The notes under the pieces: model-generated
Told to the model about the DNA's origin: nothing
Database searches by the model: none
What the model saw: only the letters and a program-made list of their open reading frames with translations
Made by a program: the position numbers and the translations under genes
Source of the DNA: Lithobates sylvaticus
Taxonomy: Eukaryota > Chordata > Amphibia > Anura > Ranidae
Direction: 5' to 3'
NCBI GenBank assembly: GCA_028564925.1
Contig: CM053026.1
Span: 132,220,150-132,284,149, forward strand
Length of the DNA stretch: 64,000 bases
In this document: piece after piece, positions 22,181 to 33,354 of the stretch
Layout: each line of letters opens with the position of its first letter
Position numbering within the stretch: the stretch's first letter is position 1

Positions 22181-23713
22181 CAGTGCCTTGCAAAAATATT
22201 CACCCCCTTGGCTTTTTACCTATTTTGTTACATTACAGCCTTTAGTTCAATGTTTTTTTTAATCTGAATTATATTTGATGGATCATAACACAATAGTCTA
22301 AGTTGGTGAAGTAAAATAAAAAAAAGATATACATAAAACATTTTTTCAGAAATAAAAAAACTGATAATTGGCATGTGCATATGTATTCACCCCCTTTGCT
22401 ATGAAGCCCATAAAAAGCTCTGGTGAAACCAAGTACCTTCATAAGTCACATAATTTGTGAAATGATGTCCACCTGTGTGCAATCTAAGTGTGACATCATC
22501 TGTCATTACATATACACACCTTTTTGAAAGGCCCCATAGGCTGCAACACCTAAGCAAGAGGCACCACTAACCAAACACTGCCATGAAGACCAATTAACTC
22601 TCCAAACAAGTAAGGGACAATGTTGTTGAAAAGTACAAGTCCGGGTTAGGTGATTCCCTAGGAGCACCATCAAATCTATCATAACCAAATGGAAAGAACA
22701 TGGAACAACAGCAAACCTGCCAAAAGACGGCCGCCCACCAAAACTTATGGACCGGGCAAGGAGGGCATTAATGGCATTAATCAGAGAGGCTGCACAGAGA
22801 CCTAAGGTAACCCTGAAGAGACTGGAGTATGTGTACATAGGACAACAATAAGCCGTACGCTCCATAGAGTTGGGCTTTATGGCAGAGTGGCTAGAAGAAA
22901 GCCATTACTTTCAGCAAAAAACAAAATGGCACATTTTGAGTTTGCGAAAAGGCACGTGGGAGACTGTATGGAGGAAGGTGCTCTGGTCTGATGAGACTAA
23001 AATTTTACTTTTTGACCAACAAAGAAAATGTGATGTCTGGCGCAAACCCAACACATCACATCACCCAAAGAATACCGGTCGGGACTGAGAAACTGGTCAG
23101 AGTTGAGGGAAAGATGGATGGTGCCAAATACAGGGACATTCTTGAGCAAAATCTGTACCACTCTGTGTGTGATTTGAGGCTAGGATGGAGGTTCACCTTC
23201 CAGCAGGACAATGACCCTAAACACACTGCTAAAGCAACACTTGAGTGGTTTAAGGGGAAACATGTAAATGTGTTACAATGGCCTAGTTAAAGCCCAGACA
23301 TCAATCCAATCGAAAATCTGTGGTCAGACTTAAAGATTGCCGTTCACAAGTGCAAACCATCCAGCTTGAAGGAGCTGGAGTAGTTTTGCATGGAGGAATG
23401 GGCAAAAATCCCAGTGGTAAGATGTGGCAAGCTCATAGAGACTTATCCAAAGTGACTTGGAGCTGTGATAGCCGCAAAAGGTGACTCTACACAGTATGGA
23501 CTTTAGGGGGATGAATAGTTATGCACATTGACTTCTTCTGTCATTTTGTCCTATTTGTTGTTTGCTTCACAATAAAAAAAAAACATCTTCAAAGTTGTGG
23601 GAATGTTCTGTAAATTAAATTATGCAAATCCTCAAACAATCCATGTTAATTCCAGGTTGTGAGGCAACAAAACACGAAAAATGCCAAGGGGTGAATACTT
23701 TTGCAAGGCACTG
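22181..23713 (+). mobile_element. Tc1-type DNA transposon (dead, ends intact)
   Basis: A 1533-bp element is bounded by CAGTGCCTTGCAAAAATATT on the left and its near-exact reverse complement on the right (AATACTTTTGCAAGGCACTG). It is flanked by TA on both sides (22179-22180 and 23714-23715), the target duplication of Tc1/mariner elements. The inverted repeats continue inwards (CACCCCCTTGGC against CCAAGGGGTGAA). It carries one decayed transposase. Confidence 0.95.
22575..23500 (+). pseudogene. Tc1-family transposase remnant (DDE)
   Basis: The enzyme would cut at the inverted repeats and integrate at TA. The helix-turn-helix half ends with TIKSIITKWKEHGTTANLPKDGRPPKL (about 22665-22745) in line with the Tc1 family. 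The catalytic core shows LWSDETKI (about 22984-23005, first Asp), FQQDNDPKHTAKATLEWF (about 23199-23252, second Asp) and SPDINPIENLWSDLK (about 23292-23335, the Glu). Several stops are visible (for example within AL.QWPS/SPDI near 23288 and in the N-terminal half) and one frame change lies near 23070. All three acidic residues are kept, but the gene is dead. Confidence 0.9.
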
Positions 23714-24339
23714 TATAGGCAGTAGATTTGGGGGCTTCATATAATGTTATGGGGTTTTATATTGGTTTTTGATATTACAGGTCTATGTTATGCCCTGTTT
23801 CATATTAGAATTTGCAAGTTTTCCCAGTACCTTATGGGGTATGACTACCAGATATATGTGGAGCACAAACAGTATTTTATTTTCTCCCCTTCTTTACGAG
23901 CCTTATTACAGGATAAGTTCCCATTTAAAAAAAAAACAAATCAATGCACATTTTGTTACAGGCAAAAAAATGTGCATGTAATATATATATTTTTTCCGTA
24001 TGTGGCTGCAGAGAATTGCATCTGTTGTCACAGTGACAGGGGGATAAGCGGTGCTGAGGGAGGTTGCTGAACATGTTACATTCTAGATATAGGTGTAACG
24101 TGTTAAGGTGAACTTATCCTTTAATTGTTTGGGGTATGTATTGATTGGAAGGTCTTTTGCTATGAGAGATTACACATTTCTCCCTTCTCTGGTATCTGGA
24201 TTTATATAATAACCTTATCCTTTTCCCTCCCCACACCCTCTTCCCCCCCTTTAGTTCCACATGGTTATCTTGCCAGAGGGGGGACTTGGTGTGGTTTGGT
24301 GGTCCCCAGGTCCTGATTTACAATCTCAGCAGTCAAGCA

Positions 24340-25430
24340 TGAAAGGTAAAAAGGGTATTTACAAAGTTTTGGATTATATGGATATTAAAATGATATGTTC
24401 AAAGCAATACAAATTTGTAATATATAACTTAATGTAAAATATGGCGGTTCAGTCAGCGCAAGACAATATACATAAACTCACACAATTAAAGCAGCTGTAC
24501 ACTAAAAGGTCAATATATGAAAATCCTTCTGAACATGTAATAGGTAAATAACAGTGCAGCGCTAAGAATATACACAGAAACAAAATAACAGATTGCTCAT
24601 AGCATAAAATGTAAAAAGTCCACTTTGGTATAAAAGATGGATATAAAAGTTGACAGATAAGATCTCCTCAGCGGTGATAAGGGTGTTCATAGACATTCAT
24701 GTGGTATCTCCTAATCAGTGATTCCTCCACCAGCTAGCCAAACCACTCACCTCAATCACTGGACCCCTGAGCTAACAGGTGGGTCAAATAGGCGCTCGCC
24801 ACTTAAGCCCCATACACACGGTCGGATTTTCCAATGGATTCTGTCCTATCAGACAATGTTGTCGGAAATTCCGACCGTGTGTAGGCACCATCGGACAGTT
24901 TCCTTCGGATTGTCTGACGGACAAAGTCCTATCTCCTGCTGGATAGATTTTTTGACAACAAAGTCCGATCACACCAAATCCGATCGTGTGTAGCGAATTC
25001 CGACGGACAAAGTGCTACGCATGCTCAGATCACATTACAAGACCAAAGCTATTGGCTACTAGCCTCTACGTAGTCCCGTCGTAGGCAACAAACGTCACCA
25101 CGTTCAGAATGATCGGATTTTCCGACAACTTTGTCCGACCGTGTGTACGCAAAACCAACATCGAACAAAGTACGACGGACATGATCCGACGGACCTGGTC
25201 CTCGGATAATCCGCGAGTGTGTATGGGGCTTAAGAGTGGTCACAGATGGAAGCTTGAATGTACAAATGAATAAGATACAATGTCAAACCACTTTTAACAA
25301 CCGCACGTGGTCACTCTTAAATTCAAACCGTAGTACCATGAAAAATAATATATAACTTCACAGCACCTGTAGATGTGTTGTTTCTGGAACCCATGAAACA
25401 CGTGATAAATCATGGAACTCCCCTTCATTA
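24340..25430 (-). mobile_element. Possible PLE 3' region, interrupted by a MITE
   Basis: No coding is seen. The AT-rich stretch contains GTGCAGCGCT (about 24556), the reverse complement of a block found near the 3' end of the PLE fragment at 17811. A GAAACACGTG block (about 25395) is reminiscent of the ribozyme 3' half but without a proper core. The TTAA MITE 24803-25233 sits in the middle. Assignment is tentative. Confidence 0.3.
24803..25233. mobile_element. TTAA-flanked MITE (GCCCCATACACAC ends)
   Basis: A 431-bp element runs between two TTAA sites. Its ends are inverted repeats: GCCCCATACACACGGTCGGA on the left and CGCGAGTGTGTATGGGGC on the right. The interior repeats TCGGA/TCCGA blocks and has no coding capacity. 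The TTAA target points to piggyBac- or Kolobok-type transposases. A related but longer copy starts at 49657. Confidence 0.85.
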
Positions 25431-25433
25431 AAG

Positions 25434-26598
25434 CGACATCCACAATATCAAGTTTATATAACTCAAGAAGCCAAGTGCTAACAAGTATGGGTGAGAGGAT
25501 CTATGATACACTGTAAAACTTTTCTCATACAGTAGATTTATGTGTATAAGTCATGTTATTACTTGTACCTTTACATTGTTACATATGTAAAACATATGAT
25601 TACTGTCAAGTTTCAGCATATTTTTGTACTCTTTTTGTACCACCTTTTGCACTCAATAAAATAGTTTGTAAACAAAAAAAAGAAATATGTTGTCCAAAAA
25701 ATGCTTTTATAGTGTTTGTATTTAAAAACAAATTTGCATCAACAGTGTATGATGTGTGGGTGCTTTTAAAGTTCTATCCTATTATTTAGTTGGCAAAGTG
25801 AATATTCACTCTGCTAATTGAACAACATTTTCACCTTTAGTAAACCAACCATATTTTTTAAGGCTGTGTGAGCATGCTACTGCTTTATAGACACTTTTTG
25901 GACGATCTAACTGTTGGTGTTAACTGTTAAATACATGTGTGTTCCTACCGCTGTTGATTTTTTCATTGAACAACATTACAGTGAATTTAACTAAATGATG
26001 TAAAAAATTGTTCAGACCCTGCAATTTTAACGAGACACCGACATACGTAATAACAGAAAAGAATAAAATAAACAAGAAAAAAAATTAGGATTATTTTGGT
26101 GTAGTAAGCATTCATGCATATAACCCTTATCTTTAATCCAAACACAGGTTTTTCACAGACAGAAAAGCAGAAATGCAGAGCTTTGGGATTTAGCTTACAA
26201 TGAAAGCACATTAACTCCAATTTATACAAATAGAGCTGTTAAGCCATTGAATTATCAATAAAAATAGCTTGCTTGTTTTTCTGATTACTGTAGTACACCA
26301 ATCCAGATAATAATTTATATTGTAAATATAATGCATTGCACTGCATTTGAACTGTTGCCTTTTTGGAAAAAGCCAAGATACACATTTCCATTACTATAGC
26401 TTCTGTATTTCTGTATTTTTAATTAGAACAAGATATAGACATATTTCTGTTTGTTTTGTATTCCTAATTTGAACTTTATTTTGTACTGCTAAGTTCTGCT
26501 AACTCTTATACAACTAAGAAATACAAATACAACTTCAAGCATAATAAATATACACCTTTGCATCATTTATTTTTCTGTTACTTTGTGCTGTGTATATG
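25434..26598. other. No recognised feature
   Basis: AT-rich DNA without motifs, possibly unique sequence. Open frames are short and look incidental. Confidence 0.3.
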
Positions 26599-26600
26599 TA

Positions 26601-27333
26601 CTGTATATACTCGAGTATAACCCGACCCAAATATAAGCCGAGGCACCTAATTTTACCACAAAAACTGTGAAAACTTATTGACTCGAATATAAGCCTAGGG
26701 AGAGAAATGCGCAGCTACTGTAAGTGGAAAAGAGGGACAACAATGCCCATTTGCAGCCTCACTGTGCCCATTTGCATGCCTCACTGTGCCCATTTGCAGC
26801 CATAGGTTCCCCAAACTTTAAACTTGGTAGTTAAGGGTTCCTAGAGGCACCCTAGCTGCAGCCAAAATTATCTGAACCCAAAGGGTCCCGAAATGACATT
26901 GCTGCAGATAAACACAGTTGACCGAGTTGGGGCCACGTATCTTGGGCCACTTGGTGCTAGGAACCCCAAATTTGGTTTGCAAACCCAGTGGAACTACAAC
27001 ATATCCAAAGATGGGGTTCCTAGCACCAAGTGGCCCAGAGATACGGGGCCCCAAAGTCGGTTCGGAAAATGTCAAGCACTTTTCTGCAGCAGAGAATGAC
27101 ATTTTCCGAACCGACTTTGGGGTCCCGTATCTCGGGGCCACTTGGTGATAGGAACCCCAACTTTTGGTATGTTGTTCCCCTGGGTTTGCACACCAAATTT
27201 GGGGTTCCTAGCATCAAGTGAAAATGTCATTCTCTGCTGCAGAAAAATGCTTGACTCGAGTATAAGCCGAGGGGGGCATTTTCAGCACAAAAAAATGTGC
27301 TGAAAAACTCGGTTTATATTCGAGTATATATGG
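26601..27333. mobile_element. TA-flanked MITE with TATACTCGAGTATAA ends and internal palindrome
   Basis: Left end CTGTATATACTCGAGTATAA and right end TTTATATTCGAGTATATATGG are imperfect inverted repeats flanked by TA (26599-26600, 27334-27335), which fits a Tc1/mariner-type MITE. The interior has a short tandem repeat of CACTGTGCCCATTTGCA (about 26758-26805). It also holds a palindromic block (about 26930-27220) in which CCACTTGGTGCTAGGAACCCC is repeated in direct and inverted order around a centre near 27085. Confidence 0.75.
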
Positions 27334-27592
27334 TAAGTACTTCCAAATGCTGATACCCTTTTGTATGTTGTGCATCTGTGCTGCATAGACCTTTTGCTAT
27401 GCAATATACTGTGTATATATTTTCCAAAAAAATTATTATATGGTCTTCATAGTTTTTTTAGCTAAAGATTGCTATAACAAAAGCTAAACATATCTTCTAC
27501 AAATAACAAAAAACATTTAGGGAATAATGGTTATATATATTGACACTGTTATTTCCTGTTCTGGTGCATTATTTTATTATTATCCATATATA

Positions 27593-28220
27593 TGTAGCGC
27601 CGGGCTCCTAATGAGTATGCACTATATGTTTTGTCAATCTAATGTTCCTAAAACCACAGTTGGGTTTTAGGGTTAATTGCTCTAAATTCTGGTCTCAGTA
27701 CCAGTTTGGCTGCATTGCATTGTGTTCTGCTTGACCATAGGTGTCGGTGTCACCTCTGGCAAGCACGGGAATGCAGTCTGGTTGGACGCATTGGGTTCCA
27801 ATCTCTCTCGGAACCAACCATGAGTGTGTTGTCTCGCTGTGAATTCTGGGAGAAAGTACTTAAGGTACTGAGGTCAGGTGTTTCTGGGTTCCGGTCCAGA
27901 AGATCGCTCTAGCTCTTTGGTCCTGGTCCTCCTGACCAGCCCTCAGGGGCCCTCATCGCCTGTAGTGCGGATCCATCCATTTACGAGTCTCGGGGCTGGC
28001 TAGCCTGGGATACAGTAACTGGAAGGAGGATTCTAAGGTGGTCCGGTGCCATCTCGGTTTTGGAGAGGCCCAGCAACTGAGAACGCAACCAGGGGAGGAC
28101 TCTTCAGAAGAGGGCCACGCACAAGGCTGTAATTGTACAAGAATGGCAGAGAGGATCCACAACGTTATACAGCACCTCATCCCTTTTGTAATTAGGTGTG
28201 AATGGAAAGTGGATAGTAGG
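27593..28220 (+). mobile_element. LTR-like sequence, left part (split by PLE insertions)
   Basis: It begins TGTAGCGCC after an AT-rich flank. The matching end (GTGCTACA) is at 38734, so TGTAGC...GCTACA forms short inverted termini of the kind seen in LTRs. No gene is inside. The two parts together are about 1.06 kb. It is a fossil, older than the PLE nest inserted in it. The family cannot be named from the sequence alone; a non-LTR origin remains possible. Confidence 0.45.
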
Positions 28221-28507
28221 GATTATGGCAGTGCAAAAATCAGAATGAAGAATAAGGGTTGTTGACAATTCAATGCTTATTTGAAAAAATATATAATTTT
28301 ATTTAGAATATTTTATATCAAAAAAGAGAAAATGAGTGCATAATGGCAAAAATACATATGCTCAAAGGCCCCAATAGTGAACAAATAATGACAATACAAT
28401 TATGCATATGATTCACTGATTTCAAGATACATGATATGAACAAAAGCAAATTAATCAATTAAGTTGGATGGATAAACCTGAATAAGTAATGCAGGCCATT
28501 TTAATAT

Positions 28508-28543
28508 CCGACATGTTTCGCCATAAAAATGGCTTTCTCAGGG
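28508..28543 (-). ncRNA. Hammerhead-like motif, PLE A left copy (degenerate core)
   Basis: On the - strand: core CTGAGAA (28541-28535), one spacer base, stem II GCCAT (28533-28529) with ATGGC (28524-28520), GAAA (28519-28516), palindromic CATG (28515-28512), then TC. The core has one deviation from CUGANGA, so cleavage is doubtful in this copy. Confidence 0.6.
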
Positions 28544-30707
28544 CTGGCCTGCTAGGTAGAGAGTTATATCTGTATGAAAGGAATAACAAAAATTACTGAT
28601 AGTACATGGACCAGACAATACATACTCTAGGTGGGGGGCAGGGGAGAAAAGGTAAAAGGGGGCAGTAAGGTGCATCAATCTATCCATCCAATCAGTCCAT
28701 GCTAAGACGGACATATAAACCTCATAATCCATATCCCTGCTTACCCTGTAGTTACTGGCAGGTGGTATAAATTAAGGAAATCGGCGAGAACCAAGGCCGG
28801 GTAGCCTGAAGGGTGCCTGTTCAGTAGGTAGCAGAAGAAAAACTAGACCTAGCAATAAATGTCATAATTAGGTTGCATATATTTAAATTTATCATCGTTT
28901 CAGAACAAAAATTAAGCACAGTGTTGCCCAATTGTGGAAAAAAGCTCCACAAGTGTATGAAATATCGCTGTGAAAGGACTAAAGTCTCAGTACTTACTTT
29001 AATTGTATAAAACAAGAAGCTAAAATTGGAAGGACTCGGACAATATAGATCTTTAGATGGTAGGGAGGCACCTAACAGGGTTAATATGTGGAATATTAGC
29101 ATAAATGAATTAATGATAATTAGTTGGTCAATGAGATAAGGTTGGGGTGTGAGGAAACATACCTGCTTATAGTTACATTGATATGAGCTGAGAGACTGGC
29201 TAGTAGTTAGTTCCAAATTGGTTTAAAGTTCATGGATATAGGCAAGGTATTATCCCCTAGAAACAATGGGGAATATTGGAAGGATTTTAGAAAGCTAAAG
29301 GCGGGTATGCAAGAGAGCCAGTATTGAAAGTTTAAGTAAAAATAACTTACTTTTAGGAATAGGTGTAGGCGCCTCCAATGTCCGGTACTCGAATGAGTGC
29401 CGGTTATAAGTAGTGTCTTCCAGATTGGAGGGCGTGGATAGATGCCCTTCAATCAGCGGGCACGGTGAGCCTCTGTGCATGCGCAAGCGCACAGACTCCT
29501 TATGGGCCTACAAGGTCCATAATGCAAGGAATCCGGGCATCATGCCGCGCGATGACGTCATCGCAGCAACTGCGCATTGGGTTGCAGAGGCTAAGGTGGG
29601 CGGGCTAGCAGTAAATGATAGCACCGCCCTTGGGTGCCCCTGGGTGTCCATACTAGGCCACTGAAGGTCCTCCTAGCCAAGCACACTCCGCCCTGGTATA
29701 TTGCCGGTCCCTAAGAATGAACAATTAGAACGGTAAAAGCTGGTGGCCCAAAGGGGAAGGGATTAGAGGTATAGCAGATGGAAAAGGGATGAACAAAGAG
29801 AGGCACACACAGCCAGACATCCCGTACCCTCTACCCTGAGTGCCCTCATCAGAGCAAGGACCATCTGAAACACAATGACCATCAGATTATAACAGTGTCG
29901 ATACAAAACAAAATTTAATACATTTAGTATTAATGATGTGTATGGATATATTTATTATTAACACCCATACAAAAAATATAAAATGTTTTGGTACATAATA
30001 ATGTTTTAGTAGATTTACATGCATTTGATATAACGGTAGACAAAAAGACAAAAAGGAGAAAAAAAAAAGACAAGTAATGCGGAATAGTTTGTTTGACATT
30101 GATTGAACAAATATAGACTAATCTATTCCCATAGAAGTTCAGAGTTGGGTTATCTATTAAGAAGTTTGATATATGTTTAGAATAGATTTTTTGTAATTAT
30201 TTTAAATGGAGCAGGCTTTGGCAGGGAATAGAGGTATCCTCTGTGCGCTATAAATAGCAGGGAAGAGATGTTAGGGAAGGGAGAAGGAACTGGTAACAAA
30301 TAAATAAGTAAATTAGAAAATTGTATGATGGGAATGATAAGGAAATAGTATAGTTTTGGAACAGTTTTATATTTAAGGACTGCAAGATTCAGGGGGACAT
30401 GATAACGTCAAACCTGTGCAAAAAAGAAAGTTTATAGAAAGGATTTGAAGCTAATTTACTCATTTAGGCCCGGTGGTCGAGTGGCATCTAAAGTATGTAT
30501 CCATCTAGTCAAAATTTTAGTTCAAAGAACAGAAATGGGACTTTTAAGGCGCAAAAATACAGAAAGATTACATAAATAGAAAAAAGTTTTATTAAATTTC
30601 ACAATATAAATTGATATTGCATAATTGACATCAAATGTCCATGAAAACGTTTTTTTAAAAACCATACATCACTAAACAGAGATGAACTTTTCATTTATTG
30701 CTCTTTT

Positions 30708-30747
30708 TCTCAACATGTTTCACCCGAACTTGGGCTTCCTCAGGAGA
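30708..30747 (-). ncRNA. Hammerhead-like motif in the left arm of PLE B
   Basis: Exact mirror of the motif at 33037-33076: core CTGAGGA (30743-30737), GAAA (30721-30718), CATG (30717-30714) and stem I closing with TCTC (30708-30711). Confidence 0.65.
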
Positions 30748-30872
30748 GTTAGATAATGTCAATTAATATTTACTAAAATAGAAAAGATACAGTCAGAACA
30801 TTGAAATACACAACAATTTACACTATTTTAATAAGATAATGTAGAGATGAACATCACATAATTGAAAAGTGG

Positions 30873-31376
30873 GTGGAGCGAAAAGATCGTTTGGTTCATA
30901 GCCACCTTACCTCAAGAATAAAAACACACAGAAAAGGTACTTCCCCCTGTGGAAAATGTGAATTCTGTGATTTACTGAACAATTCGACTGAAATAATGCT
31001 GCCCTCTGGTCAAACCTTTAAGCCCAACTTTTATGCAACATGTAAGACTATTGGAGTTGTTTACCTTATGACATGTACTTGTCAGGCTTTCTATGTAGGG
31101 AAAACTAAACGACCTTTCTTTCATAGAATTAGAGATCATGTATCCCTTATCAAGAAGAAAAAAATGGAGACCCCCATTAGTCGACATATGGGGCTCTATC
31201 ATTCATACGATATCTCACAGATGAAGTTTTTTGCGCTAGAATATGTACCAGACTTCAATCGCGGAGGTGATATTGATAAAACTCTCTTACAGAGAGAGTC
31301 AAAATGGATTCATAACCTTAGAGCCACTGTGCATCCTGGCTTGAATGAATCTCTGAGCTTCAAACCCTTCTTATAG
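30873..31376 (+). pseudogene. PLE B GIY-YIG endonuclease (5'-truncated)
   Basis: This 167-codon frame is the C-terminal part of a PLE protein. It has the zinc-ligand-like CGKCEFC (30948-30968), then GVVYLMTCTCQAFYVGKTKRPF (about 31053-31115) and R/H residues after it (RIRDHV, ISRHMGLYH). It ends RGGDIDKTLLQRESKWIHNLRATVHPGLNESL and a stop at 31374. GIY-YIG enzymes nick the target DNA. The frame has no stop inside, but the RT is missing and the open frame begins within the inverted arm, so no whole protein can be made. It is clearly diverged from element A (LSLSFKPFL against EYISFKSFL ends). Confidence 0.85.
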
Positions 31377-32904
31377 GGGTAGGTCGCCATTGTCACTCCT
31401 TTCCTGAGAACACTACTGGTTTTCACCTAAATATGTTTATTATTATGTGTATTCTGTTCATTTACCCCTTGTACTGTATTTTATTATCATTCAGATGTTC
31501 ATCGCTCTTTTTGTCTGGTGTGGTGCTTGCTGGCCTATTGATCGTGGTGGAGGGCTCTTTGGCCAGTTCCACTGCTCCAGTGTATCTATATTTAATTAGC
31601 ATCAGCCACTTTTGGTCTTGGTCCCTTTAAGGAGCAATATTTGCAGCCTTATATACATTTGTAGCAAAATGTTTTGAAATGGGGTTTGAGTGCCTCATAT
31701 GGACACGTGAGGCGTTATTTTTGGAGTCTCTAGACCTCATCCGTCTATCTTTCTCTTAACTTGCGCCGTTTCAGTCACCAAGGGTTAAAACGCTTGCGCT
31801 AGACTGCGGCCGTTATCTTGGTTACACCTACATGTTCCAAGATAACAGAGGTAGTATATATGGATCTGTTTTGTGACCCAAAAACATTCCTACATACTGA
31901 TCACCTTCAGTCTAGGGATATTTTAAATATCCCTTCACTGACATGCACTGGCAATTGTCAGTCCATTTCCCTTTTACTCCCTTGCTGACAGTCTTTCAGA
32001 TGTGGCTTAACATCCTGTGATTCAATTTGCTATCAGCACAGAGGTCAGCTGTTCTGGCTTCCTGTTATGGATGGCACTTCCTGTTGTGGATGGCACTTCC
32101 TGTTTCACGGCTGTCACTTCCTGTGCGTCTGGCGCTCCTGCAGTGACATCACATGTCCTCACCTGACCATTTGGCGCCGAGATTTTGGCGCCAAAACGGC
32201 AGGTGGAGAGGGTTATTTAAGGGGATTTGTTTGAGCTCTTCACTTGTGCAGCTCAGCGGAGGTTTATTCCCCAAACAACACTTGTTAAAGGTAAGAGACT
32301 TAGCAGATTATTTGCCATCCGTTTTTTGTCCGGCTACTGGTCACTAAAATGCCCCCTCGTTTTTGCTCTATTTAAAGGGGCTTTAGGTACCTCACTCTGG
32401 CCTCCCTATTCTCTGGATAGTTATCTGTCCTGGCTGGCACCCTGAGTTGATGCAGACCCTCAATATAGGTAAATATATACCTGGCATATGATGACCAGTC
32501 TGCGGTCTACTGATGGTAACTATATCTGTATAAAATTTCCGAGATGGATAAAGGACTTTTCCCTTTAAAAATTTCTTATAGATTCAAACTTGGATTTTCT
32601 TTTGGCAGTTATGAGCACTTTGTTTGTATGCTCCTTTATATGCTCCTATTATCTTTCCAAGGAATCAGTATCCAGGTGGGTTTTTCCATTCTTTCGGATA
32701 ATATATACTTATATATTCTCTTTTAATATCTTAACAAATTTAGTATCTATATTAATGTACCCCATAGATGGATTACCAAACTGATATAGTTTTGGACACT
32801 TTTTCCCTCTCTATGATGCACTCGATACAATCCCATGTATTCAACATTTTTGTGGACTGCAGAGCCCTCTCCCGGGACTTTCAGGTCAGCATTTGAGCCC
32901 ATTA
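31377..32904 (+). other. PLE B 3' non-coding region
   Basis: There is no gene. It contains a repeated CACTTCCTGTT...GATGG block (about 32068-32128) and T-rich short frames. Confidence 0.5.
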
Positions 32905-33036
32905 GCTCCACCCACTTTTCAATTATGTGATGTTCATCTCTACATTATCTTATTAAAATAGTGTAAATTGTTGTGTATTTCAATGTTCTGACTGTATCTT
33001 TTCTATTTTAGTAAATATTAATTGACATTATCTAAC

Positions 33037-33076
33037 TCTCCTGAGGAAGCCCAAGTTCGGGTGAAACATGTTGAGA
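33037..33076 (+). ncRNA. Hammerhead-like motif in the right arm of PLE B
   Basis: Stem I TCTC (33037-33040) pairs with GAGA (33073-33076). The core is CTGAGGA (33041-33047). Stem II GCCC (33049-33052) pairs with GGGT (33059-33062) around AAGTTC. GAAA is at 33063-33066, palindromic CATG at 33067-33070, and TT at 33071-33072 is the expected cleavage site. One spacer base (A33048) lies before stem II, as in the other PLE motifs here. Confidence 0.7.
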
Positions 33077-33354
33077 AAAAGAGCAATAAATGAAAAGTTC
33101 ATCTCTGTTTAGTGATGTATGGTTTTTAAAAAAACGTTTTCATGGACATTTGATGTCAATTATGCAATATCAATTTATATTGTGAAATTTAATAAAACTT
33201 TTTTCTATTTATGTAATCTTTCTGTATTTTTGCGCCTTAAAAGTCCCATTTCTGTTCTTTGAACTAAAATTTTGACTTGATGTAAGGGATGTGGCGCTAT
33301 ATTTCTAGTTTTCAGCAACTCAGCTCATTTTCAAAAAATATGTATCCATCTAGT

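Larger units (their letters stand above)
30510..33274. repeat. 370-bp inverted repeat arms of PLE B
   Basis: The left arm 30510-30879 and right arm 32905-33274 are reverse complements and appear identical by eye over the stretches I compared. Each arm carries one hammerhead-like motif. The inner edge is GCTCCACCC and the outer edge is CAAAATTTTAG. Confidence 0.9.
30510..33338 (+). mobile_element. Penelope-like element B inserted in element A, with 370-bp inverted ends
   Basis: A 2829-bp insertion lies between two copies of TATGTATCCATCTAGT (30494-30509 and 33339-33354), a 16-bp target duplication. It holds the GIY-YIG part of a PLE protein (to 31376), a 1.5-kb 3' UTR, and inverted arms 30510-30879 and 32905-33274. 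After the right arm a non-mirrored 64-bp tail ends in AAAAAA. The inverted copy of the 3' end at the 5' side matches the pseudo-LTR arrangement reported for PLEs. Confidence 0.9.

Noticed and set aside
22506-22865. A 119-codon frame on the - strand of the Tc1 element
   Set aside because: It lies opposite the N-terminal half of the transposase, which has clear Tc1 motifs. It is a shadow frame.
28538-30099. Hydrophobic short frames duplicated at 36403-38098
   Set aside because: They belong to the mirrored PLE 3' non-coding region. Their conservation is that of the DNA copy; no start context or domain supports translation.
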